Source: Candidatus Acidiferrum typicum (GTDB taxonomy: Bacteria; Acidobacteriota; Terriglobia; Acidiferrales; UBA7541). From it: DNA of 13,025 nucleotides. The DNA is taken from assembly GCA_025463105.1 (NCBI GenBank), contig JAOAPW010000070.1:1-13025 (forward strand), in the 5' to 3' direction. Within the stretch, counting starts at the first letter, position 1, and each line of letters starts with the position of its first letter. The translations under genes were made by a program, and so were the position numbers. The notes below the pieces were generated by a model. It was given only the letters and a program-made list of their open reading frames with translations. It was not told the origin of the DNA and did not search any database. Below, one piece after another: positions 1 to 6,794 of this stretch.

Positions 1-2
1 GT

Positions 3-1187
3 CCCCCAACGAGACTTATGCTTACGCCTGGCCCTTCCTGCATCAGCCCGCGCGTAAATCGTGCGCTGGCCCAGCCGCTCGTCGGACATGTCGATCCGTG
101 GTTCACCGAATTCATGGGCGGCGTTCAGGAGCTTTTGCGCCGCGTTTTCCAGACTAAAAATCACATGACGTTCCCGATTTCCGCATCGGGTTCAGGAGGA
201 ATCGAAACAGCCGTATTAAATGTTCTGGAGGCGGGTGACGAGGCTATCGTTTGCGTGAATGGATCTTTTTCCGAGCGCATGGCGGAGATTGCCGAGCGCA
301 CAGGGGCAAAGATTCATCGAGTTTCCGCGCCGGCAGGCCAGCCTGTCGATCCTGACGACGTGCGGCGCGCCGGGCAAGGCCGAAAAATAAAATTTGTGGG
401 ACTCGCTCAGGGTGAAACTTCAACCGGCGTTCTGACGAAGATCGCTCCTTTCCGCAAGGTCGCTGACGAACTAGGCGCTCTGCTGGTCGTGGATAGCGTG
501 GCAACACTCGTTGGCGTGCCCGTCGAAGTCGATCGCCAGGGCATCGATGTGTGCTTCAGTGGCACTCAGAAAGCCATCAGCGCGCCGCCAGGAATGTCGC
601 CCATCACAATCAACACGCGCGTCGAAGACTTGCTGCGCAACCGCAAAACGAAGGTGCAAAGCTGGTACTTCGATTTGACAACAGTAATGAAGTATTGGGG
701 TATGGAGCGCACCTATCACCACACGCCCCCGATTCCGCTGATTTATGCCCTGCATGAAGCGCTGCGAAGCGTTCTGGAAGAGGGTCTGGAAGTGAGTTGG
801 GAACGTCACCGCCAGAATCAGGTGGCGCTGATCGCCGGCCTCGAAGCGATGGGGCTCAGCCTTTTCGTTCAGAATCCGGCAGACCGCTTGACGACCGTCA
901 CCGCTGTAAATATTCCCAGCGGCATTGATGGCCCCAAGGTTCGCAGCCGCCTGCTGAACGATTTCAATATCGAAATTGCCGGCGGATTGGGCGAATTCAA
1001 GACCAGGTTCTGGCGTGTCGGCCTGATGGGATATTCCAGCCAGCGAGCAAACGTGCTGCTGTTCCTCGGAGCGTTCGAGAGAATTCTGCTGGACATGGGT
1101 ATGAAGCTGCCCGTCGGCGCGGGGCTCGCGGCCGCCGCCAACAGCTATGCGAATGCGGAACCTGTGCCTGTGGGGCACGAAAAGTAG
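3..1187 (+). CDS. Class V PLP aminotransferase, alanine/serine-glyoxylate type (5' end cut off)
   Basis: A pyridoxal-phosphate enzyme expected to move an amino group from alanine or serine to glyoxylate in the cytoplasm. Counting from the Met at base 18, the sequence shows the SGSG cofactor-phosphate segment (about 57-60), the VVDSVATL segment whose Asp159 should contact the pyridine nitrogen, the Schiff-base lysine in SGTQKAISAPPG (Lys185), the YHHTPPIPLIYAL segment and a C-terminal FWRVGLMG segment whose Arg should hold the substrate carboxylate. The frame stays open upstream of base 18 and reads PPTRLMLTPGPS, the conserved beginning of this family, so the Met at 18 is internal and the true start lies left of the window. 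The C-terminus is complete. Which amino donor is used (alanine, serine, or phosphoserine-related) cannot be settled from sequence alone. Immediately after the stop comes a palindromic repeat. Confidence 0.9.
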   Translation, partial: PPTRLMLTPGPSCISPRVNRALAQPLVGHVDPWFTEFMGGVQELLRRVFQTKNHMTFPISASGSGGIETAVLNVLEAGDEAIVCVNGSFSERMAEIAERTGAKIHRVSAPAGQPVDPDDVRRAGQGRKIKFVGLAQGETSTGVLTKIAPFRKVADELGALLVVDSVATLVGVPVEVDRQGIDVCFSGTQKAISAPPGMSPITINTRVEDLLRNRKTKVQSWYFDLTTVMKYWGMERTYHHTPPIPLIYALHEALRSVLEEGLEVSWERHRQNQVALIAGLEAMGLSLFVQNPADRLTTVTAVNIPSGIDGPKVRSRLLNDFNIEIAGGLGEFKTRFWRVGLMGYSSQRANVLLFLGAFERILLDMGMKLPVGAGLAAAANSYANAEPVPVGHEK

Positions 1188-1280
1188 CACAGACTGAAGT
1201 GTGTGTGCTTTTGAATTGGGTAATGGCTGTTTCGCTAGTGTAAGACACAGACTAAAACCGCACAGACTGAAGTCTGTGCC
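1187..1280. repeat. Palindromic CACAGACT/AGTCTGTG repeats
   Basis: The spacer between the aminotransferase and the next gene carries related copies of one short palindrome. The clearest is at 1260-1279: arms GCACAGACT and AGTCTGTGC, 9 bp each, around a GA centre. A degenerate copy at 1187-1208 starts in the last base of the upstream stop codon and has the same left half but a drifted right half. A half copy (CACAGACT) is at about 1246-1253. They resemble dispersed REP-like extragenic palindromes. The loop is too small and the T-tract missing for a classical terminator, although some attenuation is possible. Confidence 0.6.
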
Positions 1281-1291
1281 ACTAAAACATC

Positions 1292-1666
1292 ATGACCACT
1301 TCCATTGGAATGTCAAATCACGGAGCGATGAGTGAATTCGTCGGCGAATTCGACGTTACCTCTCGCCTGACCGACCAAACGTATCACTGCCGTTTCTCCC
1401 ACCTCTGGAATGGCGTGGCCACGCGTCACAGCGACACGGTGGACACGAAGTTTCTGGTGGATGGCCGAGGCGTTGTGGTGGGCCTGGCGCACCCTGGAAT
1501 CGTGCGATTCACAGAGCAGGCTGGTCGAGATCTATCCGATCGGGAAGCCAGCTACATTGCCGCGCAATTTCTGCGCGAACAGCTCGAGCAGGAAGACGAG
1601 CGTCCGCTGTACGATGTCTCCGCGGCAGACGTGACGCGCATCATCGCGCAACTCGGCGTTCGGTAA
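1292..1666 (+). CDS. Conserved-looking hypothetical protein, 124 aa
   Basis: I do not recognise this family. It encodes a small acidic soluble protein with no signal peptide, membrane segment or cysteine cluster. The middle has an alternating hydrophobic pattern (about residues 48-72, including TKFLVDGRGVVVGLAHPG) that suggests beta strands, and the end (about 82-124) looks helical. Codon use is regular and the frame is free of breaks, which supports a real gene. The start is uncertain: the ATG at 1292 lacks a clear ribosome site and directly follows a palindromic repeat, while in-frame ATGs at 1310 and 1328 are alternatives, the latter with GGAG only 2 bases upstream. It may be transcribed with the aminotransferase, but the repeat-filled 104-bp gap argues against tight coupling. 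Confidence 0.6.
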   Translation: MTTSIGMSNHGAMSEFVGEFDVTSRLTDQTYHCRFSHLWNGVATRHSDTVDTKFLVDGRGVVVGLAHPGIVRFTEQAGRDLSDREASYIAAQFLREQLEQEDERPLYDVSAADVTRIIAQLGVR

Positions 1667-1718
1667 TCTAGTCGTCCGGGCAGCAAAAACCTTAATGTCA
1701 GTTTCTCTCTTTTTCCTT

Positions 1719-1900
1719 TCTCTGTGGTTCTCTGTGTCAGTCTCAGTGTCCTTTGTGTTTTCGGAAATTAACACGGAGAACTCAGAGAAAAGCCACAGAG
1801 GCCACTGAGACGCTTGTAAAGATGAGCAGGATCGACGACGGAAAAGTCAAAGCAAATTTCTCTGTGGTTCTCTGCGATTCTTTGTGTCCTCCGTGTTAAA
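1719..1900. repeat. Three copies of a CTCTGTGGTTCTCTG-type repeat, one inverted
   Basis: Copy 1 lies at about 1719-1760, copy 2 inverted at about 1768-1812, and copy 3 at about 1858-1900 in the orientation of copy 1. Shared blocks are TTCTCTGTGGTTCTCTG, GTGTCC and CCGTGTTAA. Copies 1 and 2 can fold on each other as an imperfect stem of about 40 bases, with CTCTGTGG (1720-1727) against CCACAGAG (1793-1800) at its base. The cluster fills the space between two convergent genes. It does not code on either strand and resembles dispersed low-complexity repeats that I recall from acidobacterial and related genomes. It could stop transcription from both sides, but this is inference. Confidence 0.65.
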
Positions 1901-1911
1901 GCCTTTAGGGG

Positions 1912-2070
1912 TTACGCGTCGGAAAGAGATTCGTCGAAGCCGGGGGCCTGTTCCTCGCGCTCGCCTGCCTCGAGTATCGCCCCGCAATCCAGGCATTCCA
2001 CATATTCAGCATCGGAATCTTTGGCGATCAATTGCGTGCGTGCATGCGGGCAGGTGGCAGGATCGTTCAC
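1912..2070 (-). CDS. Small zinc-ribbon-like protein, 52 aa
   Basis: A short minus-strand gene read from GTG at 2070 to TAA at 1912. The product has a metal-site pattern: Cys7-Pro-His9 near the N-terminus, then CLDCG (Cys26, Cys29), followed by a very acidic tail ending SLSDA. This fits a single treble-clef or zinc-ribbon knuckle. Such small proteins often act as zinc-binding accessory or nucleic-acid-binding factors, but no specific role can be named. The start is well set: an in-frame TAG lies six codons upstream and GGAG sits 7 bases before the GTG. A plausible extended -10 box lies at 2094-2102, giving a leader of only about 17 bases. The gene diverges from the AI-2E permease and its 3' end abuts the CTCTGTGG repeat cluster. 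Confidence 0.7.
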   Translation of the reverse strand: MNDPATCPHARTQLIAKDSDAEYVECLDCGAILEAGEREEQAPGFDESLSDA

Positions 2071-2093
2071 GGGACAGCTCCAAGACTACACGC

Positions 2094-2102
2094 ATCATAT
2101 CA
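2094..2102 (-). promoter_or_regulatory. Candidate extended -10 promoter of the 52-aa zinc-ribbon gene
   Basis: Read on the minus strand this is TGATATGAT: a TGn extension followed by TATGAT, five of six matches to the sigma-70 -10 box. No good -35 box is seen at 17 bp, which extended -10 promoters tolerate. Predicted transcription start is about 2087, just upstream of the GGAG and the GTG at 2070. Confidence 0.4.
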
Positions 2103-2225
2103 CGCACCGCGAGCCAGGTGGCGATCGAAATGCCACAAATGAAATCCAGCAAAAGTTCTCTACCTGAGTTAAGGTGAGCGTTACGCACGTCGAGGTTATG
2201 AACCATCGGGAGATTCGCGCGCGCC

Positions 2226-3290
2226 ATGGCAAAAAATGCAGTCGAGCGCTTCGGAGATGTTTTGTTCTACGGCGTGATCCTGCTTCTGATATACCTCGTT
2301 TATCGGATTTTCGAGCCTTTTCTCGTTCCACTTGGTTGGGCCGCCGTATTTGCAGTCATCTTCAACTCCTTGAATAAAGAACTCGAAGGAAAATGGGGGC
2401 CCAACTTCGCCGCTATGGTAAGCACGATCGGCGTTACCTTAATTCTGGTGGTGCCTTCCCTGCTCGTGATGATTTTATTCGTGCGTGAGGGAATCGACGC
2501 GACACGCGGCGTGCAATTATCGATGGCGGCCGGTGAATACGGCGGATTCAATCGCGCGTGGGCGTGGATTTCCGAACATGTCGCCGCACGGACGGCAATT
2601 GATCTGCCGGGACTCGTGCGTCAGGCCGCCGGCAGGCTCGGCGAATATTTGGCTTCTCAATTCGGGGCGGTACTCAGAAATATCGCACTCTTTCTTTTTG
2701 AACTGGTTGTGATGCTCTTTGCCCTGTTCTATTTTCTTCGTGATGCGAAAGCGATCATGAGGGGAATCCGCCTCTTTCTTCCCTTCGAGGAGGGTATGCG
2801 CGAGAGAATGCTGGCCGAGGCTCGCGATTTGATATTTGCCAGCGTCACCACCAGTCTGGTCATCGCTGCCGTACAAGGAATTATTTGCGGAGGGGCCTTC
2901 GCAATCGTCGGCCTGAGTTCCTCATTGTTCTGGGGCGTTGTGATGGCATTTCTTTCGCTTCTTCCCGTCGTGGGCGCGTGGCCCGTGTGGATTCCTGCCT
3001 CCATATGGCTTTTTTCCACCGGGCATTTTATTCGCGCCCTGATATTAATTGGAATCTGTGGCGGTCTGGGCGCCACCATAGACAATATTTTGCGGCCCGT
3101 GCTGCTGGGTGGACGTTCCTCGCTGAACGGGCTGCTCGTGTTCATCAGCGTTCTCGGAGGAATCGCGGTATTTGGCGTGCTCGGCGTTGTCCTGGGTCCA
3201 ATCGTCTTGGCCACCGCGGTCGGCGTTTTGGATGTATATTCCCAGAAAGAAATGACAGCCGATGCCGCCGCTGCCGCGGAGGAATCATGA
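2226..3290 (+). CDS. AI-2E family transporter (UPF0118 / PF01594 permease)
   Basis: A 354-aa inner-membrane protein of the AI-2E exporter family, which includes autoinducer-2 exporters (TqsA/YdgG type) and sodium/proton antiporters; the substrate here cannot be read from sequence. Hydrophobic helices are visible at about 11-26, 31-47, 62-87, 151-171, 205-229, 231-249, 251-264, 268-282 and 300-335. The stretch at 90-150 is the typical soluble insertion between helices 3 and 4. Family marks include AVQGIICGGAFAIVGL (215-230), LLPVVGAWPVWIPA (245-258), DNILRPVLLGG (286-296) and FGVLGVVLGPIV (316-327). The C-terminus is an Ala/Glu-rich tail. Length is normal for the family. ATG 2226 is used because earlier ATG/GTG codons are out of frame; a GGGAG lies 13 bases upstream, rather far. 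No quorum-sensing genes are nearby, so a general small-molecule or ion role is equally likely. Confidence 0.88.
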   Translation: MAKNAVERFGDVLFYGVILLLIYLVYRIFEPFLVPLGWAAVFAVIFNSLNKELEGKWGPNFAAMVSTIGVTLILVVPSLLVMILFVREGIDATRGVQLSMAAGEYGGFNRAWAWISEHVAARTAIDLPGLVRQAAGRLGEYLASQFGAVLRNIALFLFELVVMLFALFYFLRDAKAIMRGIRLFLPFEEGMRERMLAEARDLIFASVTTSLVIAAVQGIICGGAFAIVGLSSSLFWGVVMAFLSLLPVVGAWPVWIPASIWLFSTGHFIRALILIGICGGLGATIDNILRPVLLGGRSSLNGLLVFISVLGGIAVFGVLGVVLGPIVLATAVGVLDVYSQKEMTADAAAAAEES

Positions 3291-3362
3291 AAAGACCGTG
3301 TCGATTCGGTTGTGATGGAAACTATTTCCGCGCGTTCGACACATCCGATGTCTTGCCTGTGC

Positions 3363-3368
3363 TAGAGT
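3363..3368 (+). promoter_or_regulatory. Weak candidate -10 box before the Lon-like gene
   Basis: TGCTAGAGT (3360-3368) has a TGn extension and four of six matches to TATAAT, and lies 27 bases before the ATG at 3396. A TCGACA at about 3336-3341 resembles a -35 box but is spaced too far (21 bp). The 105-bp gap after the permease leaves room for a separate promoter. Confidence 0.25.
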
Positions 3369-3395
3369 AACGCGCCTGGGGCCAGGAAAGGTTTC

Positions 3396-5852
3396 ATGAA
3401 GGCTACCAACTCCACAGATTTGCTCGCTGGACTGCCTCCTGAAAGACTGCGGTGGCGCTGCGATCCCGCGACCATTCCTTTTGAAACCACGGCCACCGCC
3501 GAACCCGTCACCGATCTGGTCGGCCAGGAAAGAGCTTTTCGCGCTTTGAAAATGGGCGTTGAGCTAAGCGCTCCGGGATATAATATTTTTGTTTGCGGCC
3601 TCGCGGGAACCAGCCGCGGCGGCACGATCACCCACATCATCGGGCAAATTCATCCGGCCGCGAAATTGTCCCTCGATCGCTGCTACGTCAACAACTTCAA
3701 AAGCCCTGACCGGCCGCGCCTGCTCACTCTGCCTCGCGGCCAGGCCAACAAGTTCAAGAAAGACATGCAAAGCGGCATCGAATTTCTGCGCCGGAGAATT
3801 CCTCAAGTCTTCGAGGGCGAACCCTTTCAGCGCCAGAAAGGCCGCATCGTGGACCGCTTTACTGTCCGCGAAAAAGAGTTGATGGATGATTTCACTCGCC
3901 GCATCGCGCGCGATCAGTTCGCGCTGGGGCACATGCAGGTTGGCGCCGTCGCACTGCCTGAGATTTTTCCCGTTCTCGAAGGCCAGATGGTGCCCATCGA
4001 GGATATTCCCAAGCTCGTGCATGAGGGCAAGCTTGAAACAGTGGCCGCCGAGGACATCGAGAGAAAATACGAACAGTTCCGGCAGGAATTCACCGTCGTC
4101 TACCGGAAGACTCTGACGCTTTCACGCGAACTTGCCAGCGAATTGAGTTATCTCGAACAGGAAGCCGCCTCTGTGCTGGTCGACGGATTTATCGAGGAGC
4201 TGAAGGAAAAATATTCCGGCGCGCTGGTGTCTGAGTATTTGGAAGAAGTGCGGCATAGCTTGCTGGACAATCTCGAACCTTTCAAGGAGCGCGAAGGTGA
4301 GGAGGATCCTGGCGGCGGTGGTCCTCCCCAGGACGGCAATTCACGCACACCCGCGCCGGAGCGCGATCCATTCCGCGTATATGGCGTCAACGTACTTCTT
4401 GCGCACAACGATGAAGATGGTTCGCCGGTTATCTTTGAAACGACGCCGACCTACACCAACCTGTTCGGCACGATTCAGCGCAGTTACGACTCGCGCGGCG
4501 GCTGGAACTCAGACTTCATGGACCTGCGCGCGGGTTCCATCCTCCGTGCGGACGGTGGTTTCCTGGTCATGTACGCGTACGACGCGCTCACCGAATCGGG
4601 AGTCTGGCGCACTCTCAAACGCATGTTGAATCATGCGCGTCTTGAAATTCAGCCGTTGGAAATGTTTTTTCCCTTTGGCACCTCGGCGCTCAAGCCGGAA
4701 CCCATCGACGTCGACGTAAAGATTATTTTAATCGGCGACCGCCACATGTACGAACTCCTCTACGAGTACGAAGAGGATTTCCGCAAAATTTTCAAAGTGC
4801 GCGTCGAGTTCGATGAGGAAATGGTAATGACCGAAGCCGTTGTGCGCCAATACGGCGGACGCTTGCGGCAACTCTCCGAGCAGGAAGGCATCGGCCCGTT
4901 CGATCGCACCGCCGTGGCGGCCATGATGGAATACGGCGTGCGCCAGGCCGGACGCCGAAACAAGGTGACGGCGCGTTTTCCGGAACTTGCCGATCTGGCC
5001 CGAGAAGCCGCTTACATCGCGCGCCAGGAAGGCGCGACTGTTGTGAGCGATCCCCACGTGCGTCGTGCGCGTGAGGCCCGCATCGAGCGCCATAACCTGA
5101 CCGAGACAAAGATTCGGGAAATGATCGAGGAAGGAACTCTCCTCATCGATACCGACGGTTCGCGCGTTGGCCAGGTGAACGGCTTGAGCGTTCTCGAAAT
5201 CGGAGGTTACGCCTTCGGCAAACCGGTGCGAATTACCGCCTCCGCGGCCATGGGCAAAGCCGGCCTCATCAACGTGGAACGCGAATCCAATCTGAGCGGC
5301 CGCTTCCACGATAAGGGTATGCAAATTATCGCCGGTTACTTGCGCACCCAGTTCGCCCAGGATAAACCCCTTTCACTCGCCGCCAGCATCTGCTTCGAGC
5401 AGTCCTACAGCGGCGTCGACGGCGACAGCGCCAGCTCGACCGAGATTTACGCCTTGCTTTCGGCTCTCTCGGGATTACCCATCCGGCAGGATATCGCGGT
5501 AACGGGTTCGATCAGCCAGCACGGCGAAATCCAGCCTATCGGCGGAGTCAATCAGAAGATCGAAGGCTTCTACGATGTGTGCCGCGTCAAGGGATTTACC
5601 GGGCGCCAGGGCGTCATGATCCCTTCCGAAAATATTGAAGATTTGATGCTGAGGGACGATGTAATCGACTCAGTTGCTTCCGGTCAATTTCAAATCCTGC
5701 CCATTTCCAGGATCGAGGAAGGAATCGAAATTCTCACAGGTGTGAAGGCCGGACAACGCGATTCGAGCGGGGCCTACGCATCTGACAGCGTATTTGGGCG
5801 CGTCGACCGCCGCCTCCATGAAATGGCCACAACGCTTAAATCATTTGAATAG
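3396..5852 (+). CDS. Lon-like AAA+ / S16 serine protease (AAA_32 + Lon_C type, YcbZ/LonB-like)
   Basis: An 818-aa protein of the Lon-related family in which an AAA-type domain carries a long helical insertion and ends in a Lon protease domain. The C-terminal domain (about 595-780) keeps the Ser-Lys dyad: Ser678 in DGDSAS and Lys721 in GGVNQKIEGF, with the same 43-residue spacing as in E. coli Lon (Ser679/Lys722). It should cleave misfolded or specific proteins in the cytoplasm. The ATPase half is unusual: the P-loop region reads GLAGTSRGGT (68-77) with Arg74 and Gly75 where Lys and Thr/Ser are expected, and the Walker B strand reads GGFLVMYAYDAL (387-398) with Tyr393 where an Asp is usual. 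Residues 140-300 look like charged coiled helices, and a Gly/Pro-rich linker follows at about 297-322. The start has a strong AGGAAAGG four bases before the ATG. Nothing in the neighbourhood points to a substrate. Confidence 0.88.
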   Translation: MKATNSTDLLAGLPPERLRWRCDPATIPFETTATAEPVTDLVGQERAFRALKMGVELSAPGYNIFVCGLAGTSRGGTITHIIGQIHPAAKLSLDRCYVNNFKSPDRPRLLTLPRGQANKFKKDMQSGIEFLRRRIPQVFEGEPFQRQKGRIVDRFTVREKELMDDFTRRIARDQFALGHMQVGAVALPEIFPVLEGQMVPIEDIPKLVHEGKLETVAAEDIERKYEQFRQEFTVVYRKTLTLSRELASELSYLEQEAASVLVDGFIEELKEKYSGALVSEYLEEVRHSLLDNLEPFKEREGEEDPGGGGPPQDGNSRTPAPERDPFRVYGVNVLLAHNDEDGSPVIFETTPTYTNLFGTIQRSYDSRGGWNSDFMDLRAGSILRADGGFLVMYAYDALTESGVWRTLKRMLNHARLEIQPLEMFFPFGTSALKPEPIDVDVKIILIGDRHMYELLYEYEEDFRKIFKVRVEFDEEMVMTEAVVRQYGGRLRQLSEQEGIGPFDRTAVAAMMEYGVRQAGRRNKVTARFPELADLAREAAYIARQEGATVVSDPHVRRAREARIERHNLTETKIREMIEEGTLLIDTDGSRVGQVNGLSVLEIGGYAFGKPVRITASAAMGKAGLINVERESNLSGRFHDKGMQIIAGYLRTQFAQDKPLSLAASICFEQSYSGVDGDSASSTEIYALLSALSGLPIRQDIAVTGSISQHGEIQPIGGVNQKIEGFYDVCRVKGFTGRQGVMIPSENIEDLMLRDDVIDSVASGQFQILPISRIEEGIEILTGVKAGQRDSSGAYASDSVFGRVDRRLHEMATTLKSFE

Positions 5853-6018
5853 CAAACCTTGATTTTTGTTTGAGTTGGCGGAGAGCCTCCCGCCTGGTTC
5901 AGCACAGTCCGTTGCACTACGCATAGCCAAGGCTAGGCCGCCACTCGGCCACCCGGTTCAAAATTTAATTCCATTTGAATTGAATTTGCATACACGCGGT
6001 GATACCTTTCCAATTCTA

Positions 6019-6762
6019 ATGAAGCCTCTCCGTCCCAGAGCACTTCAGGTTGCCTGTCGGTTTGTCTGCTGCCTCTTGATCCTGCAGTTCTTTTGCCTGG
6101 ACAGGACGTGGGCGCAAACCCCGGCGTCTCAGACGCTCGGCTCCATGCGAGCGAGTGGCGAAGTTTACCTGAATGGCACCCCGGCCACTGGGGAACAGAC
6201 TATCTACCCCGGAGATACCGTCCGAACCGGGGGCGATGGTGCGGCTGCGCTTACATCTCCTGGATTCGGGCTGGTGATCATTCCTGCTCAGACTGAAATC
6301 ACTTTCCGCACGGCTCCCTATCTGGCCACCTTGAAACAAGGCAGCGTGGAAGTACGCTCCATTCAATCTGGTAAGGATCTCGGAATCCAATTCGGAAATA
6401 CGGTGCAGTACCTGCCTTCTCCTGAAATGGAGTCGTCCGGCATAATTACACTTCGAGGTGATGGCAGCGCTCAGGTGTCTTGTATTTTTGGCTCGATTGG
6501 TCTGAAGTCCGCGGATGGCACCGGGTTGGTCGTCCTGCATCCCCTTCAATCTGTCGGCGTGAGTGCCGACGGCAAGCTGCAGAAGGTCGAAGCGGTTCCG
6601 CTTGTTCCGACCGCACAATCACCCCCGGTTCCGGTAATGACGGGACACATCGTACCCGGCCGGTACATCGGTATCGCAGCCGTGGCTGGAGGAACCGCTG
6701 CGGTGATCTATTTGCTCACACACAACTCAGGCCATCAACCCGTCAGTCCTTCAAGCCCGTAG
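6019..6762 (+). CDS. FecR-like domain envelope protein, 247 aa
   Basis: From ATG 6019 the product begins with a Sec signal peptide: a basic start (KPLRPR), a hydrophobic core (11-27) and a WAQ cleavage region near residue 32. Residues about 45-115 (SGEVYLNGTPATGEQ, YPGDTVRTGGDGAA, ATLKQGSVEVRS) fit the beta-rich FecR-like domain seen in sensor and cell-surface proteins. A hydrophobic helix at 215-233, followed by a short polar tail, may anchor it in the membrane. The reading frame also stays open back to a TTG at 5866, but the signal peptide placed after residue 51 of that longer form favours 6019; no clear ribosome site is visible before either. Classical FecR proteins control an extracytoplasmic sigma factor, and none is present here. 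It lies 32 bp before the PilZ-TonB gene on the same strand, so co-transcription and a shared envelope role are likely. Confidence 0.7.
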   Translation: MKPLRPRALQVACRFVCCLLILQFFCLDRTWAQTPASQTLGSMRASGEVYLNGTPATGEQTIYPGDTVRTGGDGAAALTSPGFGLVIIPAQTEITFRTAPYLATLKQGSVEVRSIQSGKDLGIQFGNTVQYLPSPEMESSGIITLRGDGSAQVSCIFGSIGLKSADGTGLVVLHPLQSVGVSADGKLQKVEAVPLVPTAQSPPVPVMTGHIVPGRYIGIAAVAGGTAAVIYLLTHNSGHQPVSPSSP

Positions 6763-6794
6763 GCCCGTAAAACCAGTATTAAAGTGAATTCGCT

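Noticed and set aside
471..1190. Long minus-strand frame of 239 codons opposite the aminotransferase
   Set aside because: It is antisense to a gene with clear family motifs, and its product has no recognisable pattern.
1187..1280. Rho-independent terminator after the aminotransferase
   Set aside because: The palindromes have a minimal loop and no T-tract; they fit a dispersed repeat better.
1719..1900. CRISPR array
   Set aside because: Three degenerate copies in mixed orientation with uneven spacing, and no cas genes nearby.
1884..2177. Plus-strand reading frame of 97 codons
   Set aside because: Arg/Ser/Pro-rich composition typical of a shadow frame; it overlaps the better-supported minus-strand zinc-ribbon gene and begins inside a repeat.
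4728..5324. Minus-strand frame of 198 codons inside the Lon-like gene
   Set aside because: Antisense shadow of a conserved coding region; His/Ala-rich without motifs.
5866..6018. Longer N-terminus (TTG start) for the FecR-like protein
   Set aside because: It would put 51 residues before an evident signal peptide; the ATG at 6019 gives a normal exported protein.
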